Of a DNA stretch of 64,000 nt, positions 36,986 through 46,612 are shown piece by piece. The stretch spans positions 124,001 to 188,000 of the forward strand of contig NZ_CANLWM010000010.1 of assembly GCF_947494875.1 (NCBI RefSeq), read 5' to 3'. The notes under the pieces are model-generated. The model had not been told where the DNA came from and did no database searches. It saw only the letters and a program-made list of their open reading frames with translations. The position numbers and the translations under genes were made by a program. Each line of letters begins with the position of its first letter. Position 1 is the first letter of the stretch. Origin of the DNA: an uncultured Williamsia sp. (GTDB lineage: Bacteria > Actinomycetota > Actinomycetes > Mycobacteriales > Mycobacteriaceae).

Positions 36986-38514
36986 TGACCGCACCCAGGC
37001 CGTTCACCCCCGTCACGACCCGACCGTGGGCCGCTCTCATGGCACTGTGCGTCGGGTTCTTCATGATCCTCGTCGACATGACCATCGTCGCGGTGGCACA
37101 GCCCGACATCCAGGAGAAGCTGCGCACCGACTTCAACGGGGTCATCTGGGTCACCAGTGCCTACCTGCTGACGTACGCGGTCCCGCTGCTCATCACCGGT
37201 CGTCTGGGTGACCGTTTCGGCCCGAAGCTGATGTACCAGGCCGGGCTGGTGGTGTTCACCGGCGCGAGCGTGTGGTGCGGTCTGTCCGGGTCGATCGGCG
37301 AGCTGATCGCCGCACGCGCGCTGCAGGGTCTGGGCGCCGCGCTCATCACGCCGCAGACGATGTCGCTGATCACACGGATGTTCCCCGCCGAACGGCGCGG
37401 CGCGGCGATGGGCGTCTGGGGCACGGTCGCCGGCGTCGCCACCCTCGTCGGTCCGCTGGCCGGTGGCATCCTCGTCGACGGACTCGGCTGGCAATGGATC
37501 TTCTTCGTCAACGTCCCCGTCGGGGTGGTCGGCCTCGCCCTGGCGTGGTGGCTCGTCCCGACCGTCGACACCACGGGCCGCGACTTCGACATCATCGGCG
37601 TGCTCCTGAGCGCGATCGGCCTGGGCGCGCTGGTGTTCGCGATCCAGGACGGCGAGAAGTACGACTGGGCCGCCTGGATCTGGATCCTCGCCGCCGCCGG
37701 CGTCGCCATCCTGGGCGTGTTCGTGTGGTGGCAGTCGAAGGTGCGCGGGCAGCCGCTGGTCCCGCTGTCGCTGTTCCGTGACCGCAACTTCTCGCTGGCC
37801 AACGTCGGGATCGCGACCATGGGTTTCGCGACCGCGGGCCTGATGGTCCCGATGATGTTCTTCCTGCAGCTCGTGGGCGGGATGTCGCCCACCCGGTCGG
37901 CGCTGGTGCTGGTGCCGATGGCGGTGCTCACGGGCATTCTGGCGCCGGTGGTCGGCCGCCTCGTCGACACGATGCACCCGCGGTGGATCATCGGCGGCGC
38001 GCTGCTGCTCAACGCGATCGCCGTCGCGCTGCTCGGCTACCTCGCGCAGCCGCAGACACCGGTGTGGCAACTGCTGATCCCGGTGTGCCTCATGGGCATC
38101 GCGAGCGCTGGCATCTGGGCGCCGCTCGCCGCCACCGCGAACCGGAACCTGCCTATGGCCCAGGCCGGTGCGGGTGCCGGTGTGTACAACACGCTGCGCG
38201 TGGTCGGATCGGTGCTCGGCAGCGCCGCGGTCGGCGCGCTCCTGCAGACCCGCCTCGCCGCGGAGTTCCCGGGGGTGTCCGTGTCGACCGGGTCGACGGG
38301 AACGCTCCCCGCGGTCGCCAAGCCCGGTTTCGCCGACGCGATGGGTCAGTCGATCTACCTCCCCGCCGCCGTCCTGCTGCTCGGCGTGATCGCCGCGGCC
38401 TGCTTCGCCCGGCCCCGGCACATGACCCGCGCGGTCACACCGTCCGCGCCCGCGGACCCCACGGCCCGGACCGCCGTACCCGCGCAGGTGGCCGACCCGG
38501 CCCCGACCGTCTGA
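36985..38514 (+). CDS. DHA2-family (EmrB/QacA) multidrug efflux transporter
   Basis: A 509-residue, 14-helix major-facilitator exporter. Near the N-terminus it shows LCVGFFMILVDMTIVAVAQPDIQ, with the first-helix D-x-T-I-V-x-V-A-x-P motif typical of DHA2, then LLITGRLGDRFGPK (motif A) and the motif C-like GPLAGGILVDGLGWQWIFFVNVPVG. It likely exports drugs or hydrophobic compounds with proton antiport. The ATG at 36985 overlaps the padR stop and has CAGGAG nearby; a GTG at 36982 is an alternative. A hairpin follows the stop at 38513. Confidence 0.93.
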   Translation: MTAPRPFTPVTTRPWAALMALCVGFFMILVDMTIVAVAQPDIQEKLRTDFNGVIWVTSAYLLTYAVPLLITGRLGDRFGPKLMYQAGLVVFTGASVWCGLSGSIGELIAARALQGLGAALITPQTMSLITRMFPAERRGAAMGVWGTVAGVATLVGPLAGGILVDGLGWQWIFFVNVPVGVVGLALAWWLVPTVDTTGRDFDIIGVLLSAIGLGALVFAIQDGEKYDWAAWIWILAAAGVAILGVFVWWQSKVRGQPLVPLSLFRDRNFSLANVGIATMGFATAGLMVPMMFFLQLVGGMSPTRSALVLVPMAVLTGILAPVVGRLVDTMHPRWIIGGALLLNAIAVALLGYLAQPQTPVWQLLIPVCLMGIASAGIWAPLAATANRNLPMAQAGAGAGVYNTLRVVGSVLGSAAVGALLQTRLAAEFPGVSVSTGSTGTLPAVAKPGFADAMGQSIYLPAAVLLLGVIAAACFARPRHMTRAVTPSAPADPTARTAVPAQVADPAPTV

Positions 38515-38541
38515 CGGACGTCGGTACAGAGCCCGTCCGTC
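38513..38541 (+). terminator. Hairpin after the efflux pump gene
   Basis: GACGGACG and CGTCCGTC form an 8-bp perfect stem with a 13-base loop, starting at the pump stop codon. It may end the padR-pump transcript. The loop is long and no U-tract follows, so it may instead be a regulatory dyad for the TetR gene 45 bases downstream. Confidence 0.4.
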
Positions 38542-38585
38542 GTGGCGATTGACCGGTCCAGCCCGTCGGGTGTGGACTGACGTCC

Positions 38586-39275
38586 ATGCTCTCCCGACTC
38601 ACCATCGACCAGCGGCGTGAGCAGTTGATCGACTGCGCACTGGGGATCGCCGAGCGTGCGGGTGTCGCGGCCGTCACGGTGCGCGGGGTGGCCGACGCGG
38701 CGGGCGTCTCGCTCGGGATCGTGCACTACTGCTTCGACGGCAAAGAGGAGCTGATGGACGCCGTCGTTGTCACCGCGATGGCCAGGCATCTCGACGCCTT
38801 CCTCACCGACAACCCGGACCTGCAGAGTGGGGGAGCCGGCGCGGCGTCGGCGACCGGTCGCGACGCATTGCACGCCTCGGTGTCGTCGACGGTGTCCTCG
38901 GTGCTGGCGTTGACGCGCGAGTCGCCGGGCCGCTGGACGGTGCTCGTCGAGTCGATCGTGCACTCGCTGCGCACCCCCGCCGACTCACGGGCGCGTGCGG
39001 CGACCCGGCACCACCACCAGCTCGCCGAGGACTACGGCATCCGGTATCTCGAGACCGTCGGTGCCCGGACCGGGATGCACTGGGACGGCCGTGAACGGGA
39101 CATCGTCCGCTACGCCGTGCAGTCCATCCACGGGATGTTCCAGTGGTGGCTCGTCGATCGGGACGACGCGGCCGCCGCGCGGTCGGCCGACCTGCTCGTC
39201 GACTGGGCGGTCGGCCTGGCGGTCGACCGGGACGCGGCGCACCATCCGTCGCGGTCCCTGCGCGCCGTCATGTGA
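38586..39275 (+). CDS. TetR-family transcriptional regulator
   Basis: A 229-residue TetR protein with an N-terminal helix-turn-helix: QRREQLIDCALGIAERAGVAAVTVRGVADAAGVSLGIVHYCFDGKEELM. The rest is helical. Its target is not obvious: upstream is the efflux pump gene (same strand, 71-base gap), downstream the molybdoenzyme gene, convergent, whose end overlaps this gene by eight bases. The 71-base gap contains one dyad at 38513-38541 that could be its site. Confidence 0.87.
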   Translation: MLSRLTIDQRREQLIDCALGIAERAGVAAVTVRGVADAAGVSLGIVHYCFDGKEELMDAVVVTAMARHLDAFLTDNPDLQSGGAGAASATGRDALHASVSSTVSSVLALTRESPGRWTVLVESIVHSLRTPADSRARAATRHHHQLAEDYGIRYLETVGARTGMHWDGRERDIVRYAVQSIHGMFQWWLVDRDDAAAARSADLLVDWAVGLAVDRDAAHHPSRSLRAVM

Positions 39276-40809
39276 CGCTGACGTCGACCGAGTGGAGGCC
39301 GGAGGCGCCGTCGGGGATCGGCGGGGCCACGATCGCCGACTGCTGACGTCCGTCGCCGTCGAAGGCTCGGACGGTCAGCGTGTGGTCGCCGGGGGTGGCG
39401 TCCCAGGTCCATCGCCACAGACGCCACGCGTCGAGCATGTCGGGCGCGAGCACCATCGCGGCCTGCCAGGGACCGTCGTCCACCCGGACCTGCACCGCGT
39501 TGATCCCGCGGCCCTGCGCCCACGCGACACCGGCGACCGTGACCCGACCACGGCCGACGGTGTCGCCGGACCGGGGGACGTCGATCCGGGAGCCGGTCTT
39601 GATCGGCCCCTTCTCGGCCCACCCGCGCTCGGTCCAGTAGGCCGTGGCGCGGTCGAAGCGTGTGACCTCCAGGGACACGACCCATTTGGTCGCGGAGACG
39701 TACCCGTAGAGACCGGGGACCACCATCCGTGCGGGATACCCGTGTTCGACCGGCAGCGGCCGACCGTCCATGCCGACCGCGAGCAACGCGCCGCGGTCGT
39801 CGGTGAGGGCCTGCAGCGGTGTGCCCGCGGTGAAACCGTCCTCACTGGTCGACAGCACCATGTCGGCGTCGCCCGACGGTCCCGCCATGGCGAGCAGGTC
39901 ACTCAGCGGGTAGCCAACCCACCGTGCGTTGCCGATCAGGTCTCCGCCCACCTCGTTGGACACACAGGTCAACGTGACGGTCTTCTCGACGGCGGGCATC
40001 GCCCGCAGCATCGCCATGTCGACGCGGACCTCGCGGTCGACCATGCCGTGGATGCGGAGTGACCACTTCTCGGCGATCACCTGAGGCGGGCGGAGCGCGG
40101 TGTCGATGCGGTAGAAGTCCGAGGGCGGGGTGATGAACCCCGCGGGGGCGTCGCCGCCCGCGGACGGTGGGTCGAGGGACCGCGTCGCCCGCGGGACCTG
40201 GAACCCCGACCGGTCGCGCCCGACGTCGTTGAGCAGGTGGTCGAGGACGGTGCCGACCACACCCGCGAGCACCGCGCCCGCGCCGGCACCGGTCAACCCG
40301 AGGAGCACCGCGCGCCGATCGCTGCGGGCGCCGGGCAGCCGGGGCGGGCGATGCGCCGCGAGACGGTCGGTCGCGGTGCGCAGCACGGCGACCCCGGCGG
40401 CGACGCCCAGCACGGTGGGCAGGAACCAGGCGACGCCTGCGCCGGCGCGGGTGGTCGCGGCGACGACGCCGACGATCCCGAACGCGACGAAAAGGACACT
40501 GCCCCAGGGCCGTCGGGGACGCTCGAGCATGCCGGCGATCGCGGCGAGGACCGCGATGACCAGGCACATCCCCACGATCAGCGCGGTCTTGTCGCCGGTG
40601 CCGAACGTGTCGATCGCGAACTCCCGCACCGGGGCGGGCGTGTGGTCGATCACCGCGGACCCGACCGCGAGCAGCGGGCCGGCGGCGCGGTCGAGGAACG
40701 CCGCGACGAACTGGCCGACGCCGAGCACCACCGCCGCGGCGACCACGCCGGACGCGGCGGCCAGGACACGGTCGGATGCGGGTGATCTCACCCGGTCCAG
40801 TATCCACAC
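39268..40809 (-). CDS. Membrane-anchored sulfite-oxidase-type molybdopterin oxidoreductase
   Basis: A 513-residue protein combining a membrane part with a molybdenum cofactor domain. The N-terminal 180 residues hold about four helices (including AAASGVVAAAVVLGVGQFVAAFL and FLPTVLGVAAGVAVL). A Gly/Ala-rich helix (about 176-196) then leads to the Moco domain, with the molybdenum-ligand Cys C282 in LTCVSNEVGGD and the following NARWVG. The C-terminal dimerisation domain ends with a DATPGDHTLTVRAFDGDG segment. It resembles the sulfite oxidase family of actinobacteria with fused membrane anchors. Its reductase partner or electron acceptor is not nearby. It overlaps the TetR gene at the 3' end by eight bases. 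Confidence 0.88.
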   Translation of the reverse strand: MWILDRVRSPASDRVLAAASGVVAAAVVLGVGQFVAAFLDRAAGPLLAVGSAVIDHTPAPVREFAIDTFGTGDKTALIVGMCLVIAVLAAIAGMLERPRRPWGSVLFVAFGIVGVVAATTRAGAGVAWFLPTVLGVAAGVAVLRTATDRLAAHRPPRLPGARSDRRAVLLGLTGAGAGAVLAGVVGTVLDHLLNDVGRDRSGFQVPRATRSLDPPSAGGDAPAGFITPPSDFYRIDTALRPPQVIAEKWSLRIHGMVDREVRVDMAMLRAMPAVEKTVTLTCVSNEVGGDLIGNARWVGYPLSDLLAMAGPSGDADMVLSTSEDGFTAGTPLQALTDDRGALLAVGMDGRPLPVEHGYPARMVVPGLYGYVSATKWVVSLEVTRFDRATAYWTERGWAEKGPIKTGSRIDVPRSGDTVGRGRVTVAGVAWAQGRGINAVQVRVDDGPWQAAMVLAPDMLDAWRLWRWTWDATPGDHTLTVRAFDGDGRQQSAIVAPPIPDGASGLHSVDVSVT

Positions 40810-40858
40810 GCCGCCGCGCCTGCCCGGCGCTGTCGGAGCCGCGCCCTACGGTGAGGCC

Positions 40859-42145
40859 ATGCGGTTCCTGCACACCTCCGACTGGCACCTCGGCCGGACC
40901 TTCCACGGCGTCGAACTCCTCGACGACCAGCGCCGTGCGCTCGCCGAGGTGGCCGCCGTGGTGTCCGCGGAATCCGTCGACGTCGTCGTCGTCGCGGGGG
41001 ACGTGTACGACCGGTCGGTGCCGTCCGCCGACGCCGTCGCCGTCTACGACGACGTGCTGCGGGCGATCCGTGAGGCCGGCGCCGAGATCGTCGTCACCTC
41101 GGGCAATCACGACTCGCCGACGCGTCTCGGTGTCGGGTCGTCGTTCGCCGAGGCCGGCGGACTGCACCTGCGCACCTCGTGTTCGGCGATCGACCAGCCC
41201 GTCGTCCTGTCCGACGAGCACGGTGAGATCGCCGTCTACGGCATCCCCTATCTCGAACCCGAGGCCGCGCGTACGCATCTCGGTGTGCCCGAGGCGCGGA
41301 CGCACCAGGACGTCCTCACCGCCGCGATGGATCGCGTCCGCACCCACCTCGCCGCCCATCCGCGACGGTCCGTCGTCGCCGCCCACGCGTTCGTCGTCGG
41401 TGGCGAGTCCACCGGGTCCGAGCGCTCCATCAGTGTCGGCGGGGTGGAAACCGTTGCCGCCGGCACCTTCTCCGGCGTCGACTACGTCGCCCTCGGGCAC
41501 CTGCACGCGCCGCAGGTCGTCGCCGAGGGGATCCGCTACAGCGGGTCGGTCCTGCCGTACTCGTTCGGCGAGCGCTCGCACCGCAAGGCGGTCTGGATCG
41601 TCGACCTCGACGCACGGGGCCTGGCCGGGGTCCGCCGCCACGACCTGCCGATCGTGCGCGATCTCGTCGCCCTGCGCGGCGATCTCACCGATCTCCTCGC
41701 CGACGAGGCTCACGCCGTACACGAGAACGCCTACGTCAGTGCGGAACTCACCGACAGAGCGCGTCCGGTCGACGCGATGCGACGACTGCGCACCCGCTTC
41801 CCGAACACCGTGCACGTCGAGTGGATCCGCCCCGAGGCGAGCACTGCCGGGGACTACCGGTCCCGCGTGCGCGGTCGCACCGATCCGGAGATCGTGCGCG
41901 CCTTCCTCGACGACGTGCGCAGCGCCCCGTCCGACGCGGAGACTGCTCTGGTCGCCGAGGCGCTGCGCGCCGTGACCGGAGAGCCCGACGCCGAGATGTC
42001 GGAGACGCGCCGGCCCCCGATCGTCGAGCCGTCGCCGGAGCCCGTGGCGGAGCCGGTCGCCGAGGAGGACGGCAGCTTCGCGCTGTTCGCGCTCCCCGGC
42101 ACGGGTCCCGCGGTCGGATCCGCAGCCCGGGAGGTCTCGGCGTGA
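40859..42145 (+). CDS. sbcD: Exonuclease subunit SbcD (Mre11-type)
   Basis: The nuclease half of the SbcCD complex, which cleaves hairpins and DNA ends. The 428-residue protein has all phosphoesterase motifs: LHTSDWHLGRTFHG at the N-terminus, VVVVAGDVYDRSVPS, TSGNHDSPTRLG, and YVALGHLHAPQ. A C-terminal acidic, Pro-rich tail follows (about 380-428). The ATG at 40859 is chosen because the motif begins three residues later. It overlaps sbcC by four bases (GTGA), so both subunits are made in step. The pair matches Rv1277-Rv1278 in position. Confidence 0.95.
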   Translation: MRFLHTSDWHLGRTFHGVELLDDQRRALAEVAAVVSAESVDVVVVAGDVYDRSVPSADAVAVYDDVLRAIREAGAEIVVTSGNHDSPTRLGVGSSFAEAGGLHLRTSCSAIDQPVVLSDEHGEIAVYGIPYLEPEAARTHLGVPEARTHQDVLTAAMDRVRTHLAAHPRRSVVAAHAFVVGGESTGSERSISVGGVETVAAGTFSGVDYVALGHLHAPQVVAEGIRYSGSVLPYSFGERSHRKAVWIVDLDARGLAGVRRHDLPIVRDLVALRGDLTDLLADEAHAVHENAYVSAELTDRARPVDAMRRLRTRFPNTVHVEWIRPEASTAGDYRSRVRGRTDPEIVRAFLDDVRSAPSDAETALVAEALRAVTGEPDAEMSETRRPPIVEPSPEPVAEPVAEEDGSFALFALPGTGPAVGSAAREVSA

Positions 42146-45126
42146 GACTGCACTCGGTGGCGGTGCGCGCGTTCGGCCCCTTCGCCGACGAGGTCGTCGT
42201 CGATTTCGACGCGCTCGGCGAGGACGGGCTGTTCCTGCTGCACGGGCAGACGGGCGCAGGCAAGACCACGGTGCTCGACGCGGTGGCCTTCGCGTTGTTC
42301 GGGCGGGTGCCCGGCGTCCGCCACGAGGGGCGACGCCTGCACTCCGACCACGCCGGTCCCGACGTGGTGCCCCGCGTCGTCCTCGAGGCGACCATCGCAG
42401 GACGGCGCATGCGGATCGAGCGCTCGCCGGAACACCATCGGCCCAAGTCCCGGGGGAACGGGCTGCGCAAGATCCAGGCCAAGGGTGTGCTCGTCTGGAC
42501 CGACGGATCCGGACCCGAGTTGACCCGTCTGCCCGAGATCGGGGAGACCGTCACGCGTCTGCTCGGCATGACGGCCGACCAGTTCTTCCAGGTGGTGTTG
42601 CTGCCCCAGAACGACTTCGCACGGTTCCTGCGTGCCGACAACGAGGACCGGGAGACGCTGTTGGAGAAGCTCTTCGACACCGAGCGGTTCGGTGGGGTCG
42701 AGGAGTGGCTGCGGGACCGGGCTCGGACGACGCGCGCCGAGGTCGAGACCATGACGCAGACGACGGACCGCCTGGCCGGTCAGATCGCCGCCATCGCAGG
42801 GGTCGACTCGCCCGCAGAGCCCGACATCGCCTGGGCCACCGAACTCCTCGAGGCCGCCCGGACCGACGCGACACGTGCCCGGACCGAGGCCGAGACCGCT
42901 GCGCTCGCCGCCGATCGGGCACAGGGCCATCTCGACGACTGCGCCCGGCGTGACGAGAAGGTCCGTCGTGCCGACACCGCCCGTTCCGAGATCGCCGTCC
43001 TCGACGCCGACGCCGCCCTGGTCGACGAGACGTGCACCGTCCTCGACGCCGCCCGTCGTGCCGCCGGCGTGCGGTCCGCCCTCGACGACGCCACCGATGC
43101 CGCCGCGCGCCGCGACGCCCTCGCCGGGGCCGTGGTCACCGCGCGGACGACGCTGGCCACCACCTCCGAGGGCGCGGATATGGTCGCGTCCGTCGTCGAC
43201 GCGCCGGACGCCACTGCCGTGATCGACGCCGCGGTCGACCGATGGTCCGCCGAATCCGGGCGGCTGGCGCCGCTGGTGGAGCGGGCCGCCCGCCGCCCGG
43301 CGATGGTGACCGAGCTGTCGTCCCTCGCGGCCGACACCGCACACGCCGAGCGTCGCTCCGCTGCCATCGCCGCGGAGCTGGACGAGATACCCAGGCGCCG
43401 AGCCGAACTCGCGACACGCATCTCGAACGCCACCGCTGCGGGGGCCACGGTGTCGGGTCTGCGGGCCGAGGTCGCCGCGGTCACCGCGCTCATCGCCGAC
43501 GCGACCCGGCGAGACGCCCTCCTCACGCCGCTCGCGACGGCACGGGCGGAATCCGAGGCGGCGCGAGCGGCCCACGTCGCGGCGCGCGAGGATCTCGTCG
43601 ACATCCGCGAGCGCCGCGTCGCGAACATGGCCGCCGAGCTGGCGTCCCGCCTCGCCCCGGGTGAACCGTGCCCTGCGTGTGGGTCGCCGGAGCACCCGGC
43701 CCCCGCCCATCTCGACGGGGACACGCCACCGGTCACCGACGCCGACGAGCGCACCGCGCAGGCGGCGGAGGAGGCGGCAGGGGACCGGGCACGCCGTGGC
43801 GAGATCGCCCTCACCGAGATCCAGGCCGACCACGACGCGCTCTGCGCACGCCTCGGAGAACACACGACGTCGGGACTCACCGCGGCGGCGAGCACCGCAC
43901 GGCGGGCCGTCGCCGACGCCGAACGCCTCGCCGCCGAGCTCGCCGCGCTGCGCGCACAGGCGGACGAGATGGAGTCCTCGGTCACCGCGCTCACCGCCGA
44001 GCAGGGTCGGCTGCAGGCGGATCAGTCCCGTCGCGCCGAACGGGCACAGGCGGTTCGGACGGCACTGCGCGACCTCGACGCCGAGCTCGACGCCGCCCGG
44101 GGGACGGCCGAGAGCGTGGACGCCCGCCGCCGAGCACTCACCGACCTGAGCCGGGCCGCCGTCGCGCTGCGCGACGCGACCTCGCGGTGGCGTGCCGCCG
44201 TCGAGAGGGCCACCGCCGCGACCGACCGCGCACAGGAGGTGGCCGTCGACGCAGGATTCGTCGACGTGGAGGCCGCGCGGTCCGCGCTCGCCGATGCCGC
44301 CCAGATCGCTCGGTGGGACTCGACCCTCACGCAGCTCGCGGCCCGGCGCTCCGCGGCGCAGGCCGTCCTCGACGACGCGGACGTCGCCGCCGCGGTGGCC
44401 GCGGGCCCGGTGGACCTCGACGCCGCCCGTGCCACCCGGGACGCCACACGACAGGTGCACGACGACGCGCAGCGGCGCGCAGCCCTCACCGCCGACCGCG
44501 TCGACAAGCTCGAGACCCACTGCGCGCAGTTCTGGGCTGCCGTCGACCACATGGCCCCGGCGTGTGCCCGGGCCGACGAGGTGACGGGGCTCGCAGACGT
44601 CGTCGCCGGTCGCGGGGCCAACAACCGATCGATGTCGTTGCGATCCTATGTCCTCGCGGCCCGGCTCGAGGAGGTCGTCGTCGCCGCGTCGACACGATTG
44701 CGCGAGATGTCCTGCGGCCGATACGAGTTCGAGCACTCTGATGCGGCGCGGAGCCACGGTCGCCGCGGCGGTCTGGGGATCGCGATCCGCGACGAGTACA
44801 CCGGCGCCGTGCGTCCCGCGGCGACACTCTCCGGTGGCGAGACCTTCTTCGCCTCGTTGGCGCTCGCGCTCGGCCTGGCCGACGTCGTGTCGGCCGAGGC
44901 GGGTGGTCGCGTCCTCGACACCATGTTCATCGACGAGGGGTTCGGCAGCCTCGACCCGGAGACGCTCGAGCGCGTGATGGCGGTCCTCGACGAGCTGCGG
45001 TCCGGCGGTCGCGTCGTCGGCGTGGTCAGCCACGTGGACGAGATGCGCAGCCGGATCCCGGCGCAGCTGCACGTGGTGCGCACCGAGTCCGGGTCCCGCG
45101 TCGAGCTGCTCGGGATCGCCGGCTGA
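42142..45126 (+). CDS. sbcC: Exonuclease subunit SbcC (Rad50-type ATPase)
   Basis: The 994-residue coiled-coil ATPase of SbcCD. It begins LHSVAVRAFGPFADEVVVDF with Walker A GQTGAGKTT (about residues 34-42). A long coiled coil runs to a zinc hook, CPAC at C510-C513, near the middle, and returns to the C-terminal ATPase half. There it shows the signature ATLSGGETFFASLALALGLAD and Walker B MFIDEGFGSLD. The zinc-hook position near the centre and total length are normal for Rad50-like proteins. It follows sbcD with an overlap and precedes tRNA-Arg. Confidence 0.95.
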   Translation: MRLHSVAVRAFGPFADEVVVDFDALGEDGLFLLHGQTGAGKTTVLDAVAFALFGRVPGVRHEGRRLHSDHAGPDVVPRVVLEATIAGRRMRIERSPEHHRPKSRGNGLRKIQAKGVLVWTDGSGPELTRLPEIGETVTRLLGMTADQFFQVVLLPQNDFARFLRADNEDRETLLEKLFDTERFGGVEEWLRDRARTTRAEVETMTQTTDRLAGQIAAIAGVDSPAEPDIAWATELLEAARTDATRARTEAETAALAADRAQGHLDDCARRDEKVRRADTARSEIAVLDADAALVDETCTVLDAARRAAGVRSALDDATDAAARRDALAGAVVTARTTLATTSEGADMVASVVDAPDATAVIDAAVDRWSAESGRLAPLVERAARRPAMVTELSSLAADTAHAERRSAAIAAELDEIPRRRAELATRISNATAAGATVSGLRAEVAAVTALIADATRRDALLTPLATARAESEAARAAHVAAREDLVDIRERRVANMAAELASRLAPGEPCPACGSPEHPAPAHLDGDTPPVTDADERTAQAAEEAAGDRARRGEIALTEIQADHDALCARLGEHTTSGLTAAASTARRAVADAERLAAELAALRAQADEMESSVTALTAEQGRLQADQSRRAERAQAVRTALRDLDAELDAARGTAESVDARRRALTDLSRAAVALRDATSRWRAAVERATAATDRAQEVAVDAGFVDVEAARSALADAAQIARWDSTLTQLAARRSAAQAVLDDADVAAAVAAGPVDLDAARATRDATRQVHDDAQRRAALTADRVDKLETHCAQFWAAVDHMAPACARADEVTGLADVVAGRGANNRSMSLRSYVLAARLEEVVVAASTRLREMSCGRYEFEHSDAARSHGRRGGLGIAIRDEYTGAVRPAATLSGGETFFASLALALGLADVVSAEAGGRVLDTMFIDEGFGSLDPETLERVMAVLDELRSGGRVVGVVSHVDEMRSRIPAQLHVVRTESGSRVELLGIAG

Positions 45127-45197
45127 GCAGCGCACGGCACCCACCACCGGCTTTGGGTGGCGTCCGCGCGGTGCGCTAGTCTTGCTCCGCCCGATGA

Positions 45198-45273
45198 GCC
45201 CCCGTAGCTCAGGGGATAGAGCGTCTGCCTCCGGAGCAGAAGGCCGCAGGTTCGAATCCTGCCGGGGGCACCA
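45198..45273 (+). tRNA. tRNA-Arg, anticodon CCG
   Basis: Cloverleaf drawn by eye: acceptor GCCCCCG (45198-45204) pairs with CGGGGGC (45263-45269); anticodon stem TCTGC/GCAGA encloses loop CTCCGGA with anticodon CCG at 45231-45233; the T arm is GCAGG-TTCGAAT-CCTGC. The discriminator is A45270 and CCA is encoded at 45271-45273. It reads CGG codons, among the commonest Arg codons in such a GC-rich genome. A TAGTCT -10-like box is about 20 bases upstream. Confidence 0.97.
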
Positions 45274-45293
45274 GATCCACCTACGCTGACGCC

Positions 45294-46583
45294 ATGCGGA
45301 TCGCGGTGTCGGCCTACGGCAGCCGGGGGGACGTCCAGCCCGGAGCCTGCCTGGGCCACGAACTCGCCCGACGTGGCCACGACGTCACGATGCTCGTCCC
45401 ACCCAACTACACCGACTTCGTGAGCGGTCTGGGACTGCCCGCGGTGTCGGTCGGCGCCGACAGCGAGTCCTACTGGGACAGCGATCGCGGACGCGCGACG
45501 CTCGCCACCCGCAACCCCGTCACGAAACTGCGGTTGGCCCGCGATCAGGTGCGAGAGGGGTTCGCCCGCTTCGACTCCGGGCTGTCGGCGGCCGTGGCGT
45601 CGCTCGCCGACGACGGCGGTCTCGACCTCCTCGTGAGCGGGCCGCTCGGTCAGGACCGCTGCCTGGCGCTCGCCGAACGTCACGGAGCGGCGATGTCGAC
45701 GCTCCGGTTCTGCGCGATGTCCGAGAACGGCGTGATGGGGCCGGTCCCGACCGCCCGTCGCGTGCCCCCGGCGCTGAACCGCGCCGGATGGCGACTGGCC
45801 GACCGGGTCACCTGGGCGGCCACGCGTGGGTCGGAGAACCGGTTTCGGGCGTCGCTGGGCCTCCCGCCCGCCCGGGGCCCACTGCCGACGCGTCTCTCCC
45901 GACGCGGGGTGCGGCAGGTCCAGGCCTACGACGCCGAACTGTTCCCGGGCCTGGCGCAGGAGTGGGGTCCGTCCCGGCCCCTCGTCGGGTTCCTCGACCT
46001 CCCGCCCGGCGCTCGTGCTGCCGTCGGTGATCGCGTCGACTCCGCGCTGGATGCCTGGCTGGCGGCGAGGGATGCGCCGGTGTTCGTCTCGTTCGGCAAC
46101 GCGCCCGTCCGCGACCCCCACAGGCTTCTCACCGCGATCGTCGACGCGACCGCAGGGCGGGGTGTACGGGCACTGGTGGTCGGCCTGACCGGGCGCACCG
46201 GCCCCGACGGCGACAGCCCCCACGTGTTCCACGCCGTCCGCGTCGACCACGGCGCCGTCCTGTCCCGCTGCGTCGCAGCCGTGCACCACGGCGGTGCCGG
46301 GACGACCGCCGCCACGCTGCGCGCCGGGCTGCCGATCCTGGTCTGCCCGGCCGGCGCAGACCAGGCCTACTGGGGTGCCCGCGTGCGGGCGCTGCGTCTC
46401 GGGTCCTCGACGCGGCTCGCCCGTCTGGACACCCCCGCTCTCGCCGGCGGTCTCGACGTCCTCCTCGACGACGCGACGCGCCGCCGGGCGGCTGCGATGA
46501 GCAGTCGTCTCGTGCCTGCGGACGAGGCGGTCGCCGCGGCGGCCGCGGCAATGGAAACGGCGCCCACCGCGGTGATGCGGTGA
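45294..46583 (+). CDS. Glycosyltransferase of the GT1/UGT type
   Basis: A 429-residue glycosyltransferase with the MGT/rhamnosyltransferase-like GT-B fold. The N-terminus shows MRIAVSAYGSRGDVQPGACLGHELARRGHDV, and the nucleotide-sugar motif near the C-terminus reads VHHGGAGTTAATLRAGLPILVCP. Such enzymes glycosylate lipids, antibiotics or xenobiotics; neighbours are the tRNA gene and mycolate-related genes, so a cell-envelope glycolipid is possible but not shown. A hairpin overlaps its stop codon. Confidence 0.9.
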   Translation: MRIAVSAYGSRGDVQPGACLGHELARRGHDVTMLVPPNYTDFVSGLGLPAVSVGADSESYWDSDRGRATLATRNPVTKLRLARDQVREGFARFDSGLSAAVASLADDGGLDLLVSGPLGQDRCLALAERHGAAMSTLRFCAMSENGVMGPVPTARRVPPALNRAGWRLADRVTWAATRGSENRFRASLGLPPARGPLPTRLSRRGVRQVQAYDAELFPGLAQEWGPSRPLVGFLDLPPGARAAVGDRVDSALDAWLAARDAPVFVSFGNAPVRDPHRLLTAIVDATAGRGVRALVVGLTGRTGPDGDSPHVFHAVRVDHGAVLSRCVAAVHHGGAGTTAATLRAGLPILVCPAGADQAYWGARVRALRLGSSTRLARLDTPALAGGLDVLLDDATRRRAAAMSSRLVPADEAVAAAAAAMETAPTAVMR

Positions 46584-46590
46584 GCGCCGT
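46557..46590. terminator. Hairpin overlapping the glycosyltransferase stop codon
   Basis: ACGGCGCCCACCGC (46557-46570) pairs with GCGGTGAGCGCCGT (46577-46590), 13 of 14 positions, with a six-base loop. It includes the stop TGA at 46581-46583 and lies before a convergent gene, so it can act on both strands. Confidence 0.6.
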
Positions 46591-46612
46591 CTGACGACGT
46601 CGGACGGGCGGG

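Noticed and set aside
45198-45293. tRNA-Arg as an integration site for a genomic island
   Set aside because: The genes on both sides (sbcC and a glycosyltransferase) look native, and no integrase or repeated tRNA 3' end was found downstream.
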